Positions 27,096 through 36,533 of a stretch of DNA of 64,000 bases are shown here, one piece after another. Source of the stretch: Polynucleobacter sp. MWH-UH24A (lineage in GTDB: Bacteria; Pseudomonadota; Gammaproteobacteria; Burkholderiales; Burkholderiaceae). The first letter of the stretch is position 1, and each line of letters starts with the position of its first letter. The stretch covers positions 744,001-808,000 of the forward strand of contig NZ_CP061292.1 of the NCBI RefSeq assembly GCF_018687475.1. Reading direction: 5' to 3'. The notes under the pieces were generated by a model that saw nothing but the letters and a program-made list of their open reading frames with translations, was not told the origin of the DNA and ran no database searches. The translations under genes were made by a program, and so were the position numbers.

Positions 27096-28199
27096 ATGTC
27101 TGGAAATACCTTAGGCCTTCTATTTACGGTAACCACCTTTGGTGAGTCGCACGGTCCTGCGATTGGTGCAGTGGTCGATGGTTGTCCGCCGGGGATGGAG
27201 TTATCGGTCGACGATATTCAGGTGGATCTGGATCGACGCAAACCTGGAACCTCCCGCCATGTGACCCAACGTAAAGAAGAAGATAAGGTCGAGATTTTGT
27301 CTGGCGTCTTCGAGGATAAAACCACTGGCACCCCAATTTGTTTATTGATTCGCAATACCGATCAACGCAGTCAAGATTACAGTGAGATCTTGCAAACCTT
27401 TCGTCCGGGTCACGCTGATTACAGCTATCACTATAAATATGGGTTTCGTGATCCACGCGGTGGCGGACGCTCCTCAGCGCGTTTAACCGCTCCAGTGGTT
27501 GCTGCCGCAGCGATTGCCAAAAAATGGTTGCGTGAGCACTATGGAACAGAGATCGTTGCTCATATGAGTCAACTCGGTGAGATAGCTATTCCTTTTGAGG
27601 ATGCTCAATACATTTCACAAAACCCATTCTTCGCCGCAAATGCCAGCATCATTACGAAGCTTGAAGAGTACATGGATCAACTGCGCAAAGCGGGTGACTC
27701 GTGCGGTGCCAAGATTGAGGTGATGGCCCGCCAGGTACCGATCGGTTTGGGTGAACCCCTTTTTGATAAGTTAGATGCAGATATTGCGCATGTGATGATG
27801 GGCATTAATGCGGTGAAGGGCGTTGAGATTGGAAAAGGATTTGGTGTGGTAGCCCAAAAGGGAAGTGCTCACGGTGATGAGATGCATCCGGACGGCTTTG
27901 CCACAAATAATGCTGGCGGTGTGTTGGGTGGTATTAGTACTGGCCAAGATATACGTGTGGCGATCGCCATCAAACCAACTTCAAGCATCATGAGCCCGAA
28001 ACAGACAATTGATTTGCACGGTAAGTCAACCACGATTCAGACCAAGGGGCGTCACGATCCCTGCGTCGGCATTCGGGCGGCGCCGATTGCAGAGGCCATG
28101 TTGGCCCTTGTCCTCATGGACCACGCCTTGCGTCATCGGGCGCAGTGTGGCGATGTTTCAGTACAACCACCCGCAATTCCGGCTGCGCGCACCAGCTAA
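27096..28199 (+). CDS. aroC: Chorismate synthase
   Basis: A 367-residue enzyme that converts 5-enolpyruvylshikimate-3-phosphate to chorismate with reduced FMN, the last common step to aromatic amino acids and folate. All three family signatures are visible: FGESHG near the N-terminus, [20 protein letters not shown] with [10 protein letters not shown] in the middle, and [17 protein letters not shown] near the C-terminus. The length is normal (about 360). CATAAT (27084-27089) lies six bases before the ATG, another possible leaderless start, although no -35 element is clear. An MFS gene follows after 6 bases. Confidence 0.97.
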   Translation: MSGNTLGLLFTVTTFGESHGPAIGAVVDGCPPGMELSVDDIQVDLDRRKPGTSRHVTQRKEEDKVEILSGVFEDKTTGTPICLLIRNTDQRSQDYSEILQTFRPGHADYSYHYKYGFRDPRGGGRSSARLTAPVVAAAAIAKKWLREHYGTEIVAHMSQLGEIAIPFEDAQYISQNPFFAANASIITKLEEYMDQLRKAGDSCGAKIEVMARQVPIGLGEPLFDKLDADIAHVMMGINAVKGVEIGKGFGVVAQKGSAHGDEMHPDGFATNNAGGVLGGISTGQDIRVAIAIKPTSSIMSPKQTIDLHGKSTTIQTKGRHDPCVGIRAAPIAEAMLALVLMDHALRHRAQCGDVSVQPPAIPAARTS

Positions 28200-28205
28200 G
28201 GATTC

Positions 28206-29366
28206 ATGACAGCATCCTCGCGTTGGGCCTTCGCGGCCTTTTTCTTTTTGTACTTCGCCTACATTGGCCTCATGTCACCCTATGCAAGCTTGTATTTTGC
28301 GGAGCTCGGATTTGGTGCGATCGAGATTGCTGCGTTGATGTCGATGTTGCAAGTGACACGTATCCTAGGCCCTTTTTCTTGGGGTTGGCTCTCCGATTAT
28401 TTATCCAACCGAGTGGGCATCATGCGCTTTTGTGGTGTTCTGGCGGTTTTGTGTTTTTGCGTCATCTTTTACTTAGAGCACTACATTCCATTTTTAATCT
28501 GGATGTTTATTCTGCATACTATTTTGAGTAGCATGATTCCGCTCGGGGAAGCGGCAACAGTCCATGCTTTATTTAAAGACAATTCGTTTGATCATCGCTA
28601 TGGTCGTCTGCGCTTATGGGGATCCATTGGTTTTGTTGCCATGGTGTTACTCGCTGGCGAAGTATTTCAATGGTGGGGAATTGAGGTCCTGCCATGGTTG
28701 GGTCTGGGCGTATTGATTGCATTGGCGATTGATACCTTTTTGCTACGTGAGCCTAAGATTGAGCGTCACCCCTTAGTACGCGGAGAACTGCGTGCCGTAT
28801 TGCAACGCCTAGAAGTGCGTTGGTTTTTAGTTTCGGCCTTTGCCATGATCTTTGGTCACGCGGCCCTGTATGTGTTTTATTCCCTTTATCTTGCCGATCT
28901 GGGATACAGCAAATCCGAGATCGGATTTTTCTGGACATTGGGTGTGACCGCAGAGGTAATCTTCTTTTACTTCCAAAGTAAAGTCATGTTGCGATATTCC
29001 CCAACGAGGGTATTGCAAGCAACATTCATGATTGCAGTGATCCGCTTTGTGTTGATCGGTTACTTTGCGACCACCAGTCTTCTGATTCTGGCACAGTTAA
29101 TGCATGCTGCCACCTTTGCAGCCCACCATAGTGCGAGTACCAAATTAATTCAGGGTTGGTTTAGTGGGCCTTTGCAAGCTCGTGGCCAAGCACTTTTCAC
29201 AACCGTCGCCTATGGCTTTGGCGGCACTCTAGGCGGCTTATGCGCAGGTTGGATTTGGGATCATTGGGGCCCCAATCAAGTCTTTGGTATGGCAGCGGTG
29301 GCGTGCGCCTTAGCTGGTGTTGCAATCGCTCAAGTGAAAACCAATCCGAAAGCCTTACATTCCTGA
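28206..29366 (+). CDS. MFS transporter (HcaT-like)
   Basis: A 386-residue, twelve-helix transporter of the MFS_1-like group (3-phenylpropionate/HcaT type). Visible landmarks are YFAYIGLMSPYASLYFAELGF at the N-terminus, the cytoplasmic motif GPFSWGWLSDYLSNR, and RYGRLRLWGSIGFVAMVL after helix 4. The substrate is unknown. An AAGGA site lies seven bases before the ATG. Its end overlaps the convergent ETF-QO gene by 12 bases, with no terminator on either side. Confidence 0.88.
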   Translation: MTASSRWAFAAFFFLYFAYIGLMSPYASLYFAELGFGAIEIAALMSMLQVTRILGPFSWGWLSDYLSNRVGIMRFCGVLAVLCFCVIFYLEHYIPFLIWMFILHTILSSMIPLGEAATVHALFKDNSFDHRYGRLRLWGSIGFVAMVLLAGEVFQWWGIEVLPWLGLGVLIALAIDTFLLREPKIERHPLVRGELRAVLQRLEVRWFLVSAFAMIFGHAALYVFYSLYLADLGYSKSEIGFFWTLGVTAEVIFFYFQSKVMLRYSPTRVLQATFMIAVIRFVLIGYFATTSLLILAQLMHAATFAAHHSASTKLIQGWFSGPLQARGQALFTTVAYGFGGTLGGLCAGWIWDHWGPNQVFGMAAVACALAGVAIAQVKTNPKALHS

Positions 29367-31025
29367 GTAGTTAGGACCACCGCCCCCTTCAGGGGTGACC
29401 CACACAATGTTTTGTGTGGGATCTTTGATGTCACAGGTTTTGCAATGCACGCAATTTTGGGCATTAATTTGTAATTTGGGTTTACCTTCTACCTCGATGT
29501 ACTCATAAACACCGGCAGGGCAATACCGTTGCTCAGGACCCGCGTAAATATCAAGATTAATGGCCACAGGCACGCTTTCATCTTTGAGTGTGAGATGCGC
29601 CGGTTGATTCTCTTCATGATTGGTATTGGAGATAAATACCGAGGAGAGTCGATCAAAAGTAATTCTGCCATCGGGCTTTGGGTACTCAATCACTTGATGC
29701 AAGCGAGCTGGTTCGAGGTATTCGTAATCGGCTTTTTTTTGATGAATGGTCCACGGCATATTGCCACCAAACACCTTTTGTTCAATACCAACCATCAAGG
29801 TACCCAGATATAAACCTTTGGACATCCACGCTTTAAAGTTACGCGCCTGTCTGAGTTCGGTATAAAGCCAGCTATTTTTAAAGGCACTCGGGTAGGCCGA
29901 GAGAATGTCATTGGCTCGGTTTTCTGAAAGTGCAGACATGGCTGCCTGAGCAGCCAACATACCGGATTTAATGGCTGCATGGCTGCCCTTAATGCGGGAG
30001 GCGTTGAGGTAGCCCGCATCGCAGCCAATCAGAGCGCCGCCAGGGAATACGGTTTGCGGCAAACTATTTAGGCCACCGGCGGTAATGGCGCGCGCACCAT
30101 AGGCCAAGCGCTTACCACCTTCAAACGTTGGTCGAATCGCAGGATGCAATTTATAACGCTGGAACTCATCAAAGGGGCTAAGGTAAGGGTTTCGATAAGA
30201 GAGACCAACGACCATCCCCACCGCAACCTTGTTTTCGCCAAAGTGATACAAAAATGATCCACCATAGGTTTGACTGTCCAATGGCCAACCTGCGGTATGA
30301 ATTACAAGACCTGGGCGATGGCTCTCCGGAGTCACTTCCCAGAGCTCTTTAATGCCAATGCCATAACTCTGAGGATCGGATTCACGATCGAGTCGGTATT
30401 TGGTGATGAGTTGCTTGCCAAGATGACCGCGTGAGCCCTCTGCAAATAAGGTGTACTTCGCTCGTAATTCCATCCCAAGTTGGAATTGCTCGGAAACATT
30501 TCCATCCTTGTGGATACCCAAATTACCAGTGGCGACTCCACAGACTGCACCCTGGGCGTTGAACAAAATTTCAGCGGCAGCAAACCCAGGGAAAATATCA
30601 ACACCCAGTTGCTCGGCTTGACCGCCTAACCAGCGAGTGAAGTTACTTAAGCTCAATATGTAATTACCGCGATTACTAAAACAATTCGGTAGCAGAAGGT
30701 GGGGTACTGTGAAGGAGCTCGATTCGGTCAGAAAAATGAATTCATCTTTACTAACTGGCGTCTCGAGTGGAGCCCCCATTGATTGCCAATCTGGGAATAA
30801 TTCATTGAGAGCGCGCGGATCCATGATGGCGCCTGACAAAATATGAGCACCGACCTCAGAACCCTTTTCTAGGACACAAACGGAGATCTCGCGACCCTCG
30901 CGCTGGGCAATTTGTTTGGCATGGATTGCCGCGGACAAGCCTGCAGGGCCACCCCCGACGATCACGAGGTCATAGTCCATGGCCTCGCGTGGGCCATATT
31001 GCGCAAGTAATTCCTCGGTATTCAT
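29355..31025 (-). CDS. Electron transfer flavoprotein-ubiquinone oxidoreductase
   Basis: A 556-residue membrane-associated iron-sulfur flavoenzyme that takes electrons from ETF, hence from acyl-CoA and other dehydrogenases, and reduces ubiquinone. The FAD site (LVIVGGGPAGLSAAIHA, with EKGSEVGAHILSGA) is at the N-terminus. The C-terminal 4Fe-4S ligands are in RYCPAGVYEY and CVHCKTCDIKDP, all four Cys present. TAAACT (31032-31037, minus strand) ends six bases before its ATG, suggesting a leaderless transcript. It is divergent from the CoA-transferase genes, which fits a role in fatty or keto-acid breakdown. Confidence 0.96.
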   Translation of the reverse strand: MNTEELLAQYGPREAMDYDLVIVGGGPAGLSAAIHAKQIAQREGREISVCVLEKGSEVGAHILSGAIMDPRALNELFPDWQSMGAPLETPVSKDEFIFLTESSSFTVPHLLLPNCFSNRGNYILSLSNFTRWLGGQAEQLGVDIFPGFAAAEILFNAQGAVCGVATGNLGIHKDGNVSEQFQLGMELRAKYTLFAEGSRGHLGKQLITKYRLDRESDPQSYGIGIKELWEVTPESHRPGLVIHTAGWPLDSQTYGGSFLYHFGENKVAVGMVVGLSYRNPYLSPFDEFQRYKLHPAIRPTFEGGKRLAYGARAITAGGLNSLPQTVFPGGALIGCDAGYLNASRIKGSHAAIKSGMLAAQAAMSALSENRANDILSAYPSAFKNSWLYTELRQARNFKAWMSKGLYLGTLMVGIEQKVFGGNMPWTIHQKKADYEYLEPARLHQVIEYPKPDGRITFDRLSSVFISNTNHEENQPAHLTLKDESVPVAINLDIYAGPEQRYCPAGVYEYIEVEGKPKLQINAQNCVHCKTCDIKDPTQNIVWVTPEGGGGPNYSGM

Positions 31026-31127
31026 AGCCCTAGTTTAGTGCTTTTGAGCCACGAATCAGTCATGCAGAGCGGTTATCATTTGAGCTTATTAGGAATTGAT
31101 TGAAGAACGTGAAAGAAAGTTAGGCGA

Positions 31128-31823
31128 ATGAATAAGATATTTCCCAATGCCCGCGCTGCTCTTGAGGACATTATGAAAGATGGGCAGACCATCGCGGTTG
31201 GTGGTTTTGGTTTATGCGGCATCCCCGAAGCCCTGATTGCAGCAGTCAAAGAGTTAGGGACTAAAAACCTAACTGCAATATCGAACAATGCCGGCGTCGA
31301 TGATTTTGGTTTAGGGATTCTCTTGGCCACTCGGCAAGTCAAAAAAATGATTTCATCCTATGTTGGAGAAAACAAAGAGTTTGAGCGCCAATATTTAGCT
31401 GGTGAACTCGAGCTGGAATTTACTCCGCAAGGTACCCTCGCAGAAAAATTGCGCGCAGGTGGTTGCGGTATTCCTGCGTTTTATACCAAAACGGGTGTTG
31501 GAACGATTGTTGCTGAAGGTAAAGATGTTCGTGAGTTTGATGGCGAGCAGTACATCTTGGAGCGCTCATTGGTTGCCGATGTCTCGCTCGTTAAAGCATG
31601 GAAAGCCGACAAGGCAGGTAATTTGCTATATCGCTTAACCGCCCGTAACTTTAATCCAGTGGTGGCGATGGCAGGAAAAATCACCGTGGTGGAAGTTGAA
31701 GAGATTGTGGAGAACGGAGAGCTTATCCCGGATCAAATCCATACCCCTGGTATTTATGCCCATCGGATTGTGCTCAATCCGCATCCTGAAAAACGGATCG
31801 AGCAACGCACACTCTCACAGTAA
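31128..31823 (+). CDS. scoA: 3-oxoacid CoA-transferase subunit A
   Basis: A 231-residue alpha subunit of a type I CoA-transferase that moves CoA from succinyl-CoA to acetoacetate or a related 3-oxoacid. The CoA-binding glycine motif (GGFGLCGIPEALI, about residues 25-37) and ISNNAGVDDFGLGILL are visible. The B subunit follows 36 bases later. AGTTAGG upstream is a reasonable ribosome binding site. With the divergent ETF-QO it points to use of ketone bodies or fatty acids as carbon sources. Confidence 0.93.
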   Translation: MNKIFPNARAALEDIMKDGQTIAVGGFGLCGIPEALIAAVKELGTKNLTAISNNAGVDDFGLGILLATRQVKKMISSYVGENKEFERQYLAGELELEFTPQGTLAEKLRAGGCGIPAFYTKTGVGTIVAEGKDVREFDGEQYILERSLVADVSLVKAWKADKAGNLLYRLTARNFNPVVAMAGKITVVEVEEIVENGELIPDQIHTPGIYAHRIVLNPHPEKRIEQRTLSQ

Positions 31824-31859
31824 CCATTCACTTGAAAAGATTAAACAGAGGAAATTGCA

Positions 31860-32513
31860 ATGCCTTGGAATCGCGATGAAATGGCAGCCCGTGCTGCAAA
31901 AGAATTACACGATGGTGACTACGTTAATTTAGGAATTGGGATGCCCACCTTGGTCGCCAACCACGTTCCTAAGGGAATGGAAGTTTGGCTCCAGTCTGAG
32001 AATGGTTTGTTGGGGATTGGTCCTTTTCCTACCGAAGCACAAGTCGATGCCGACATGATTAATGCGGGTAAACAAACCGTCACGACCTTACCAGGATCAG
32101 CCATTTTTTCATCGGCTGATTCATTTGGAATGATTCGGGGTGGCAAGATCAATATTGCGATCTTGGGCGCAATGCAGGTGAGTGAGCACGGTGATTTAGC
32201 CAACTGGATGATCCCTGGAAAGATGGTGAAGGGGATGGGTGGTGCGATGGATTTGGTTGCGGGTGTCAAGCATGTTGTGGTGCTGATGGAGCACGTTGCC
32301 AAGAAAAAAGATGGCACAGAAGAAATCAAAATTCTGCCCAAGTGCACGCTGCCATTGACTGGATTAGGCGTAATTAATCGCATCATTACCGACTTGGGTG
32401 TGCTTGATATTACCCCCAAGGGATTGAAGTTAGTTGAGTTAGCGCCGGGCGTGACCAAGGAAGAGATTCAGGCGAAGACGGGCGCTCCGATCGATATTAG
32501 CGCGGTGCATTGA
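31860..32513 (+). CDS. scoB: 3-oxoacid CoA-transferase subunit B
   Basis: A 217-residue beta subunit carrying the catalytic Glu in [10 protein letters not shown] (about residues 47-56), which forms the glutamyl-CoA thioester. The opening [27 protein letters not shown] is typical. An AGAGGA site precedes the ATG. Its stop overlaps the TTG start of the cation-efflux fusion gene, so that gene is probably translated by coupling to this one. Confidence 0.94.
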   Translation: MPWNRDEMAARAAKELHDGDYVNLGIGMPTLVANHVPKGMEVWLQSENGLLGIGPFPTEAQVDADMINAGKQTVTTLPGSAIFSSADSFGMIRGGKINIAILGAMQVSEHGDLANWMIPGKMVKGMGGAMDLVAGVKHVVVLMEHVAKKKDGTEEIKILPKCTLPLTGLGVINRIITDLGVLDITPKGLKLVELAPGVTKEEIQAKTGAPIDISAVH

Positions 32514-34330
32514 AAAGCGATCAACTCCATGCTCATAAACGTGGGGATGCACGTCACACCCACGCGGTAGCGGATCGCAAGCAATCCTTATTGTGGATTG
32601 CCATGTTCTTTACCTTAGGCTTTGCGTTTGTTGAGTTCTTTGCAGGCCTGATTTCTGGTTCCTTGGCACTGATGTCCGATGCTGGGCATATGGTGACCGA
32701 CTCTGCGGCGCTTGGTCTGGCTATTCTGGCGCAGTACATTGCCAGACGCCCCCCATCAGCAAAGCATTCCTTTGGCTTTGGTCGAGCCGAAGCACTTGCT
32801 GCTTTTGTGAACAGCTTGGTGATGGTAGGTTTAGTCATTTGGATTGCAATTGAGGCCGTGAGTCGGATACAGGATCCGCATCCAGTATCAGGAATGACCG
32901 TGACCATCGTGGCCGCACTCGGATTAGCGGTGAACCTCATTGTTGCCTGGGTCTTGTCACGCGATCAAAAGAGTGTCAATACCCGTGCTGCTCTGGTGCA
33001 CGTCATGGGCGATCTCTTGGGATCGATCGCCGCTTTGGTATCAGGGGTTGTGATTCAGTTAACGGGATGGATGCCAATTGATCCGATTCTATCGATCTTT
33101 GTAGCGCTCTTAATCCTCAAATCCACCACAGCCATCCTCAAAGAGTCGTACCACTTCTTGATGGAAGGTGTACCGCTGCACATTGACTATGTGAAAGTGG
33201 GTGAAGATTTATCCCGTATTGAGGGAGTGATGGCGATCCACGATTTGCATGTCTGGGAGATGAGTCCTGGTCATCCTGCATTGATCGCCCACGTTGAGAT
33301 TAAACAGTTTAAGCACTGGCCGCGGATTCTTGCAAACCTAACCACCATGTTGCGTGAGTCGTACGGTATTGATCACATTACATTGCAACCCGAAGAGGCC
33401 GGCAAGCAAGAGCTTGAATCGCCCCCAGCCAGCGTTGAGCAGGCGCGTCATACCGCCTTACTCAATCGGGATCATCACGGGCATACCGATTATGTGGAAT
33501 GTTCAAGTCCTGCCGGCTCCCATCGCATGGCCTTTCATAGCTGGGGTGATCCTCGCAATCCGAGTGTGCTGTATTGCGTTCATGGCTTATCTCGACGTGG
33601 CAGCGATTTTCGGGCAATGGCTGAGGCCTTATGCGATCGCCATTTCGTAGTTTGTCCAGATATCGTTGGCCGTGGCGAATCTGATTTTCTGAGTAATCCG
33701 ATGTTCTATACCGTTCCGCAATACGTGACGGATATGAAGACCTTAAGCACTAAATTAGGTGTTCACTCAGTCAATTGGTTTGGAACCTCGATGGGCGGTT
33801 TAATTGGTATGGTGTATGCGGCAATGCCTGGCAATGGCATCAAGCGACTATTGCTCAATGATGTCGGACCGCGGATTGAGCCAGCGGCATTAATTCGGTT
33901 AGCAAGCTACGTGGGTAAACCATTTTCTTATGTGAATCGCGATGTAGCAATGGACAAACTCAAATCGATTTGCGCTCCCTTTGGCAAGCACACGGATGCC
34001 GAGTGGGAGCTTCTCAATGGACCCATACTGATTCAGAAAGATCAGCAGTGGATCTTGCACTATGACCCAGACATTTCAGTGCCATTTGCCTCGGTGACCC
34101 CAGCTCTGGCTCAAGCGGGCGAGTTGGCCATGTGGCAAAGTTTTCAGAGCATTGAGTGCCCCATTTTGATTGTGCGCGGCGCGGACTCGGATTTGCTATC
34201 GAGGCAAACGGTTGAAGAAATGTGTCAACTCAATTCGCATGCGAAGAGTGTTGAGATCGCCAATACTGGACATGCTCCTGCCTTTGTTAAAAAAGAGCAA
34301 ATTGACATTGCACGCCAATTCTTTCTATAG
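32510..34330 (+). CDS. Fusion protein: CDF zinc/cation efflux domain plus alpha/beta-hydrolase
   Basis: One uninterrupted 606-codon frame encodes two different proteins end to end. Residues about 25-300 are a complete CDF (ZitB-like) exporter: six helices, the metal sites DAGHMVTD in helix 2 and HVMGD in helix 5, and a C-terminal cytoplasmic domain ([15 protein letters not shown]). Residues about 327-606 are an alpha/beta-hydrolase with oxyanion HG (CVHGLSRRG), nucleophile Ser427 in FGTSMGG and a late His in NTGHAPAF. In the linker an in-frame GTG (33494) has no convincing ribosome binding site. The gene starts at TTG overlapping scoB. Such a fusion is uncommon; a sequencing error removing a stop is possible. 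Confidence 0.85.
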   Translation: MKSDQLHAHKRGDARHTHAVADRKQSLLWIAMFFTLGFAFVEFFAGLISGSLALMSDAGHMVTDSAALGLAILAQYIARRPPSAKHSFGFGRAEALAAFVNSLVMVGLVIWIAIEAVSRIQDPHPVSGMTVTIVAALGLAVNLIVAWVLSRDQKSVNTRAALVHVMGDLLGSIAALVSGVVIQLTGWMPIDPILSIFVALLILKSTTAILKESYHFLMEGVPLHIDYVKVGEDLSRIEGVMAIHDLHVWEMSPGHPALIAHVEIKQFKHWPRILANLTTMLRESYGIDHITLQPEEAGKQELESPPASVEQARHTALLNRDHHGHTDYVECSSPAGSHRMAFHSWGDPRNPSVLYCVHGLSRRGSDFRAMAEALCDRHFVVCPDIVGRGESDFLSNPMFYTVPQYVTDMKTLSTKLGVHSVNWFGTSMGGLIGMVYAAMPGNGIKRLLLNDVGPRIEPAALIRLASYVGKPFSYVNRDVAMDKLKSICAPFGKHTDAEWELLNGPILIQKDQQWILHYDPDISVPFASVTPALAQAGELAMWQSFQSIECPILIVRGADSDLLSRQTVEEMCQLNSHAKSVEIANTGHAPAFVKKEQIDIARQFFL

Positions 34331-34360
34331 TGTTTTATCAGCAATCCATCATTTATCGCT

Positions 34361-36361
34361 GTGAGTCTTAACGAGTCAACACTGCCCTTATCGACAAATC
34401 CCATCGAAGGGTTTGAGGGTGATACCTGGTTTGGCGAGCCCGAAGAGGCGCACTCCCACTCGGTATCCGAGATTTTGCAAGCGCTGCGTTTGGATGAGGC
34501 AAGCGTCACAGCCGCCCGTCATTTACATAGCAGCCTTGGAAAAGAACCCTTAACAAAACAACTTGGACCCGATGCCGCTACTTTATTGATTGGGTACCGA
34601 GGTCTACGTCAGGCCCAAGCAAAACTGATTAAGCATGACGGACAGTCGCGGGTAGCAGGTCAAGAGGAGATCTTGCGCAAAATGCTCTTGGCATTTGGGA
34701 ACGATCTTCGTGTGGTACTGATTTATTTAGCCTCGCGCTTACAAACCTTACGCTGGATTGCTAAGCATCGCATCAAAGTAAAGCCATCTTGGGCTCAGGA
34801 GATTTTAGATATTGATGCGAGCCTAGCCAATCGCTTAGGTATATGGCAAATGAAATGGGAGATGGAGGATCTTGCATTTCGGGTATTAGCAGCAGACACC
34901 TATAAAGAAATTGCGGGGCTATTGGATGCCAAACGGACGGAGCGTGAGCGGTTCATTGCTGATGTGATCGGGCAACTCAATCATGAACTATCGATGACGA
35001 ATATCAAGGCCGATGTGCAAGGTCGACCCAAACACATTTACAGCATCTGGAAAAAAATGCAGGGCAAATCCTTAGAGTTTGCCAATCTCTATGATGTGCG
35101 CGCATTTCGGGTACTCGTTGACGACGTTAAAGCGTGCTATGCCACTCTAGGCTTAGTTCACAACATCTGGCAGCCTGTCCCTAAAGAATTTGATGACTAC
35201 ATTGCAAGACCCAAGCCAAACGGCTATCAATCCTTACATACCGTTGTGATTGATGAAGAGGGGATTGCATTTGAGATTCAGATTCGTACCCAAGAAATGC
35301 ATCGCCAGGCTGAGTACGGCTTAGCCGCACACTGGCGCTACAAGGAGGGCGCGTACGCAACCCAAGCAAAAGATCTCGGAACGCACAGTGCTGCGGTAGC
35401 TTATGAGCGCCAGATCGCATGGGCACGGCAATTGATCTCGTGGAAAGAAGATGCTTGGGAACAACTGAAGCATCATGAGATTGATGATCATATTTATGTT
35501 CTCACTCCTTTGGGAAAAGTGATTGCTCTGGAGAAGGGCTCGTCACCGATTGACTTTGCCTATGCTGTTCATACTGATCTTGGTCATCGCTGTCGTGGTG
35601 CGCGGATTGATGGGGCCATGGTGCCACTCGATACCGCCTTGCACAATGGTCAAACCGTGGAAATTATTTCTGTGAAGCAAGGTGGGCCCTCAAGGGATTG
35701 GCTCAATCCCGAGCGCGGTTATCTGCGCTCACAGCGGGCGCGAGCTCGTGTGCGTGCATGGTTCAATGCACTCGACGATGAAGCAAGTCAAGCACCCAAT
35801 AAAGTAAATGATGGCAAGCTCGATAAGAGCATTGATAAGCCACTTGATAAAAAAGACGAGATCCAGATTCGCACGCGTGCGACTGCTGCGAATCAGCGTG
35901 GCGACGTATTGGTCGTTGGAGTAGATTCCTTACTAACCCAGTTAGCGAAATGCTGTCGTCCGGTTCCCCCTGATCCAATTGCCGGTTTTGTTACACAAGG
36001 TCGTGGGGTGTCGATTCATCGTCGCAGTTGCAAAACCTTTCGAGGGCTCTTGGAACGCGCTCCAGAGCGTGTGATCCAAACAGCATGGAGTTCCAAATTA
36101 GATTCCGAGCAGGGCGGCAACAAAGAACGTGTTTTCCCAGCAGATCTATCAATCATTGCACTGGATCGCCCTGAACTGATGCGCGAACTGTTTGAGATTA
36201 CTTCTAAGATTGGAGTGCATGTGATCGATCTCAAAAAATCGGTTCGTAAAGGCTTGGCACATATCCAATTAACGGTTGAAATCTCCAATGCCGAAGCCTT
36301 ACGGTTAGTTCAAACTGGGCTCGAGGGATTGCGCGGCGTTACCGAAGTGCGCAGGCGGTGA
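34361..36361 (+). CDS. relA: (p)ppGpp synthetase RelA
   Basis: A 666-residue stringent-response enzyme with domains in order: a degenerate HD hydrolase region lacking the HDxxED motif, the synthetase (AFRVLVDDVKACYATLG, RPKPNGYQSLHTVV, EIQIRTQEMHRQAEYGLAAHW), a TGS domain (HIYVLTPLGKVIALEKG), a zinc-finger/helical part and a C-terminal ACT domain. EFDD at residues 276-279 is the RelA-type signature (SpoT-type enzymes have RxKD), so it should make but not degrade ppGpp. It is shorter than E. coli RelA (744). The start is GTG at 34361 without a clear binding site. Confidence 0.93.
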   Translation: MSLNESTLPLSTNPIEGFEGDTWFGEPEEAHSHSVSEILQALRLDEASVTAARHLHSSLGKEPLTKQLGPDAATLLIGYRGLRQAQAKLIKHDGQSRVAGQEEILRKMLLAFGNDLRVVLIYLASRLQTLRWIAKHRIKVKPSWAQEILDIDASLANRLGIWQMKWEMEDLAFRVLAADTYKEIAGLLDAKRTERERFIADVIGQLNHELSMTNIKADVQGRPKHIYSIWKKMQGKSLEFANLYDVRAFRVLVDDVKACYATLGLVHNIWQPVPKEFDDYIARPKPNGYQSLHTVVIDEEGIAFEIQIRTQEMHRQAEYGLAAHWRYKEGAYATQAKDLGTHSAAVAYERQIAWARQLISWKEDAWEQLKHHEIDDHIYVLTPLGKVIALEKGSSPIDFAYAVHTDLGHRCRGARIDGAMVPLDTALHNGQTVEIISVKQGGPSRDWLNPERGYLRSQRARARVRAWFNALDDEASQAPNKVNDGKLDKSIDKPLDKKDEIQIRTRATAANQRGDVLVVGVDSLLTQLAKCCRPVPPDPIAGFVTQGRGVSIHRRSCKTFRGLLERAPERVIQTAWSSKLDSEQGGNKERVFPADLSIIALDRPELMRELFEITSKIGVHVIDLKKSVRKGLAHIQLTVEISNAEALRLVQTGLEGLRGVTEVRRR

Positions 36362-36367
36362 TAAACT
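36339..36367 (+). promoter_or_regulatory. Possible tRNA-Val promoter
   Basis: TTACCG (36339-36344), a 17-base spacer and TAAACT (36362-36367) precede the tRNA by 12 bases. It overlaps the end of relA. Confidence 0.35.
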
Positions 36368-36379
36368 CTTGATGAATAT

Positions 36380-36456
36380 AGGCTCGTAGCTCAGCTGGTT
36401 AGAGCACCACCTTGACATGGTGGGGGTCGTTGGTTCGAGTCCAATCGAGCCTACCA
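36380..36456 (+). tRNA. tRNA-Val (GAC)
   Basis: A 77-base cloverleaf: acceptor AGGCTCG pairs with CGAGCCT, D-stem GCTC/GAGC, anticodon stem CCACC/GGTGG around loop TTGACAT with anticodon GAC, T-stem GTTGG/CCAAT with loop TTCGAGT, discriminator A and an encoded CCA end. A long frame of thrS reads back into it, but that extension is not coding. Confidence 0.96.
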
Positions 36457-36469
36457 ACGAAACAGATCG

Positions 36470-36518
36470 GAATGCGCGTTGTGTTCATAGTGTGTGGGAC
36501 GAACGCGCATTCTCTTTT
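36470..36518 (+). terminator. Long hairpin between tRNA-Val and thrS, terminator or attenuator
   Basis: A perfect 11-base stem, GAATGCGCGTT (36470-36480) with AACGCGCATTC (36502-36512), is followed by TCTTTT. It ends only 16 bases before the thrS ATG. It could end the tRNA transcript or act as a regulated leader hairpin for thrS. Confidence 0.7.
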
Positions 36519-36533
36519 ATGCATGGAGTGGTT

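Noticed and set aside
31919..32458. 179-codon minus-strand frame inside scoB
   Set aside because: Composition is that of an antisense shadow (Pro, Ser, Thr-rich) and scoB is a certain gene.
36417..36533. Upstream extension of the thrS frame
   Set aside because: It runs through tRNA-Val and the terminator-like hairpin, and ATG 36534 has a ribosome binding site and gives the family length.
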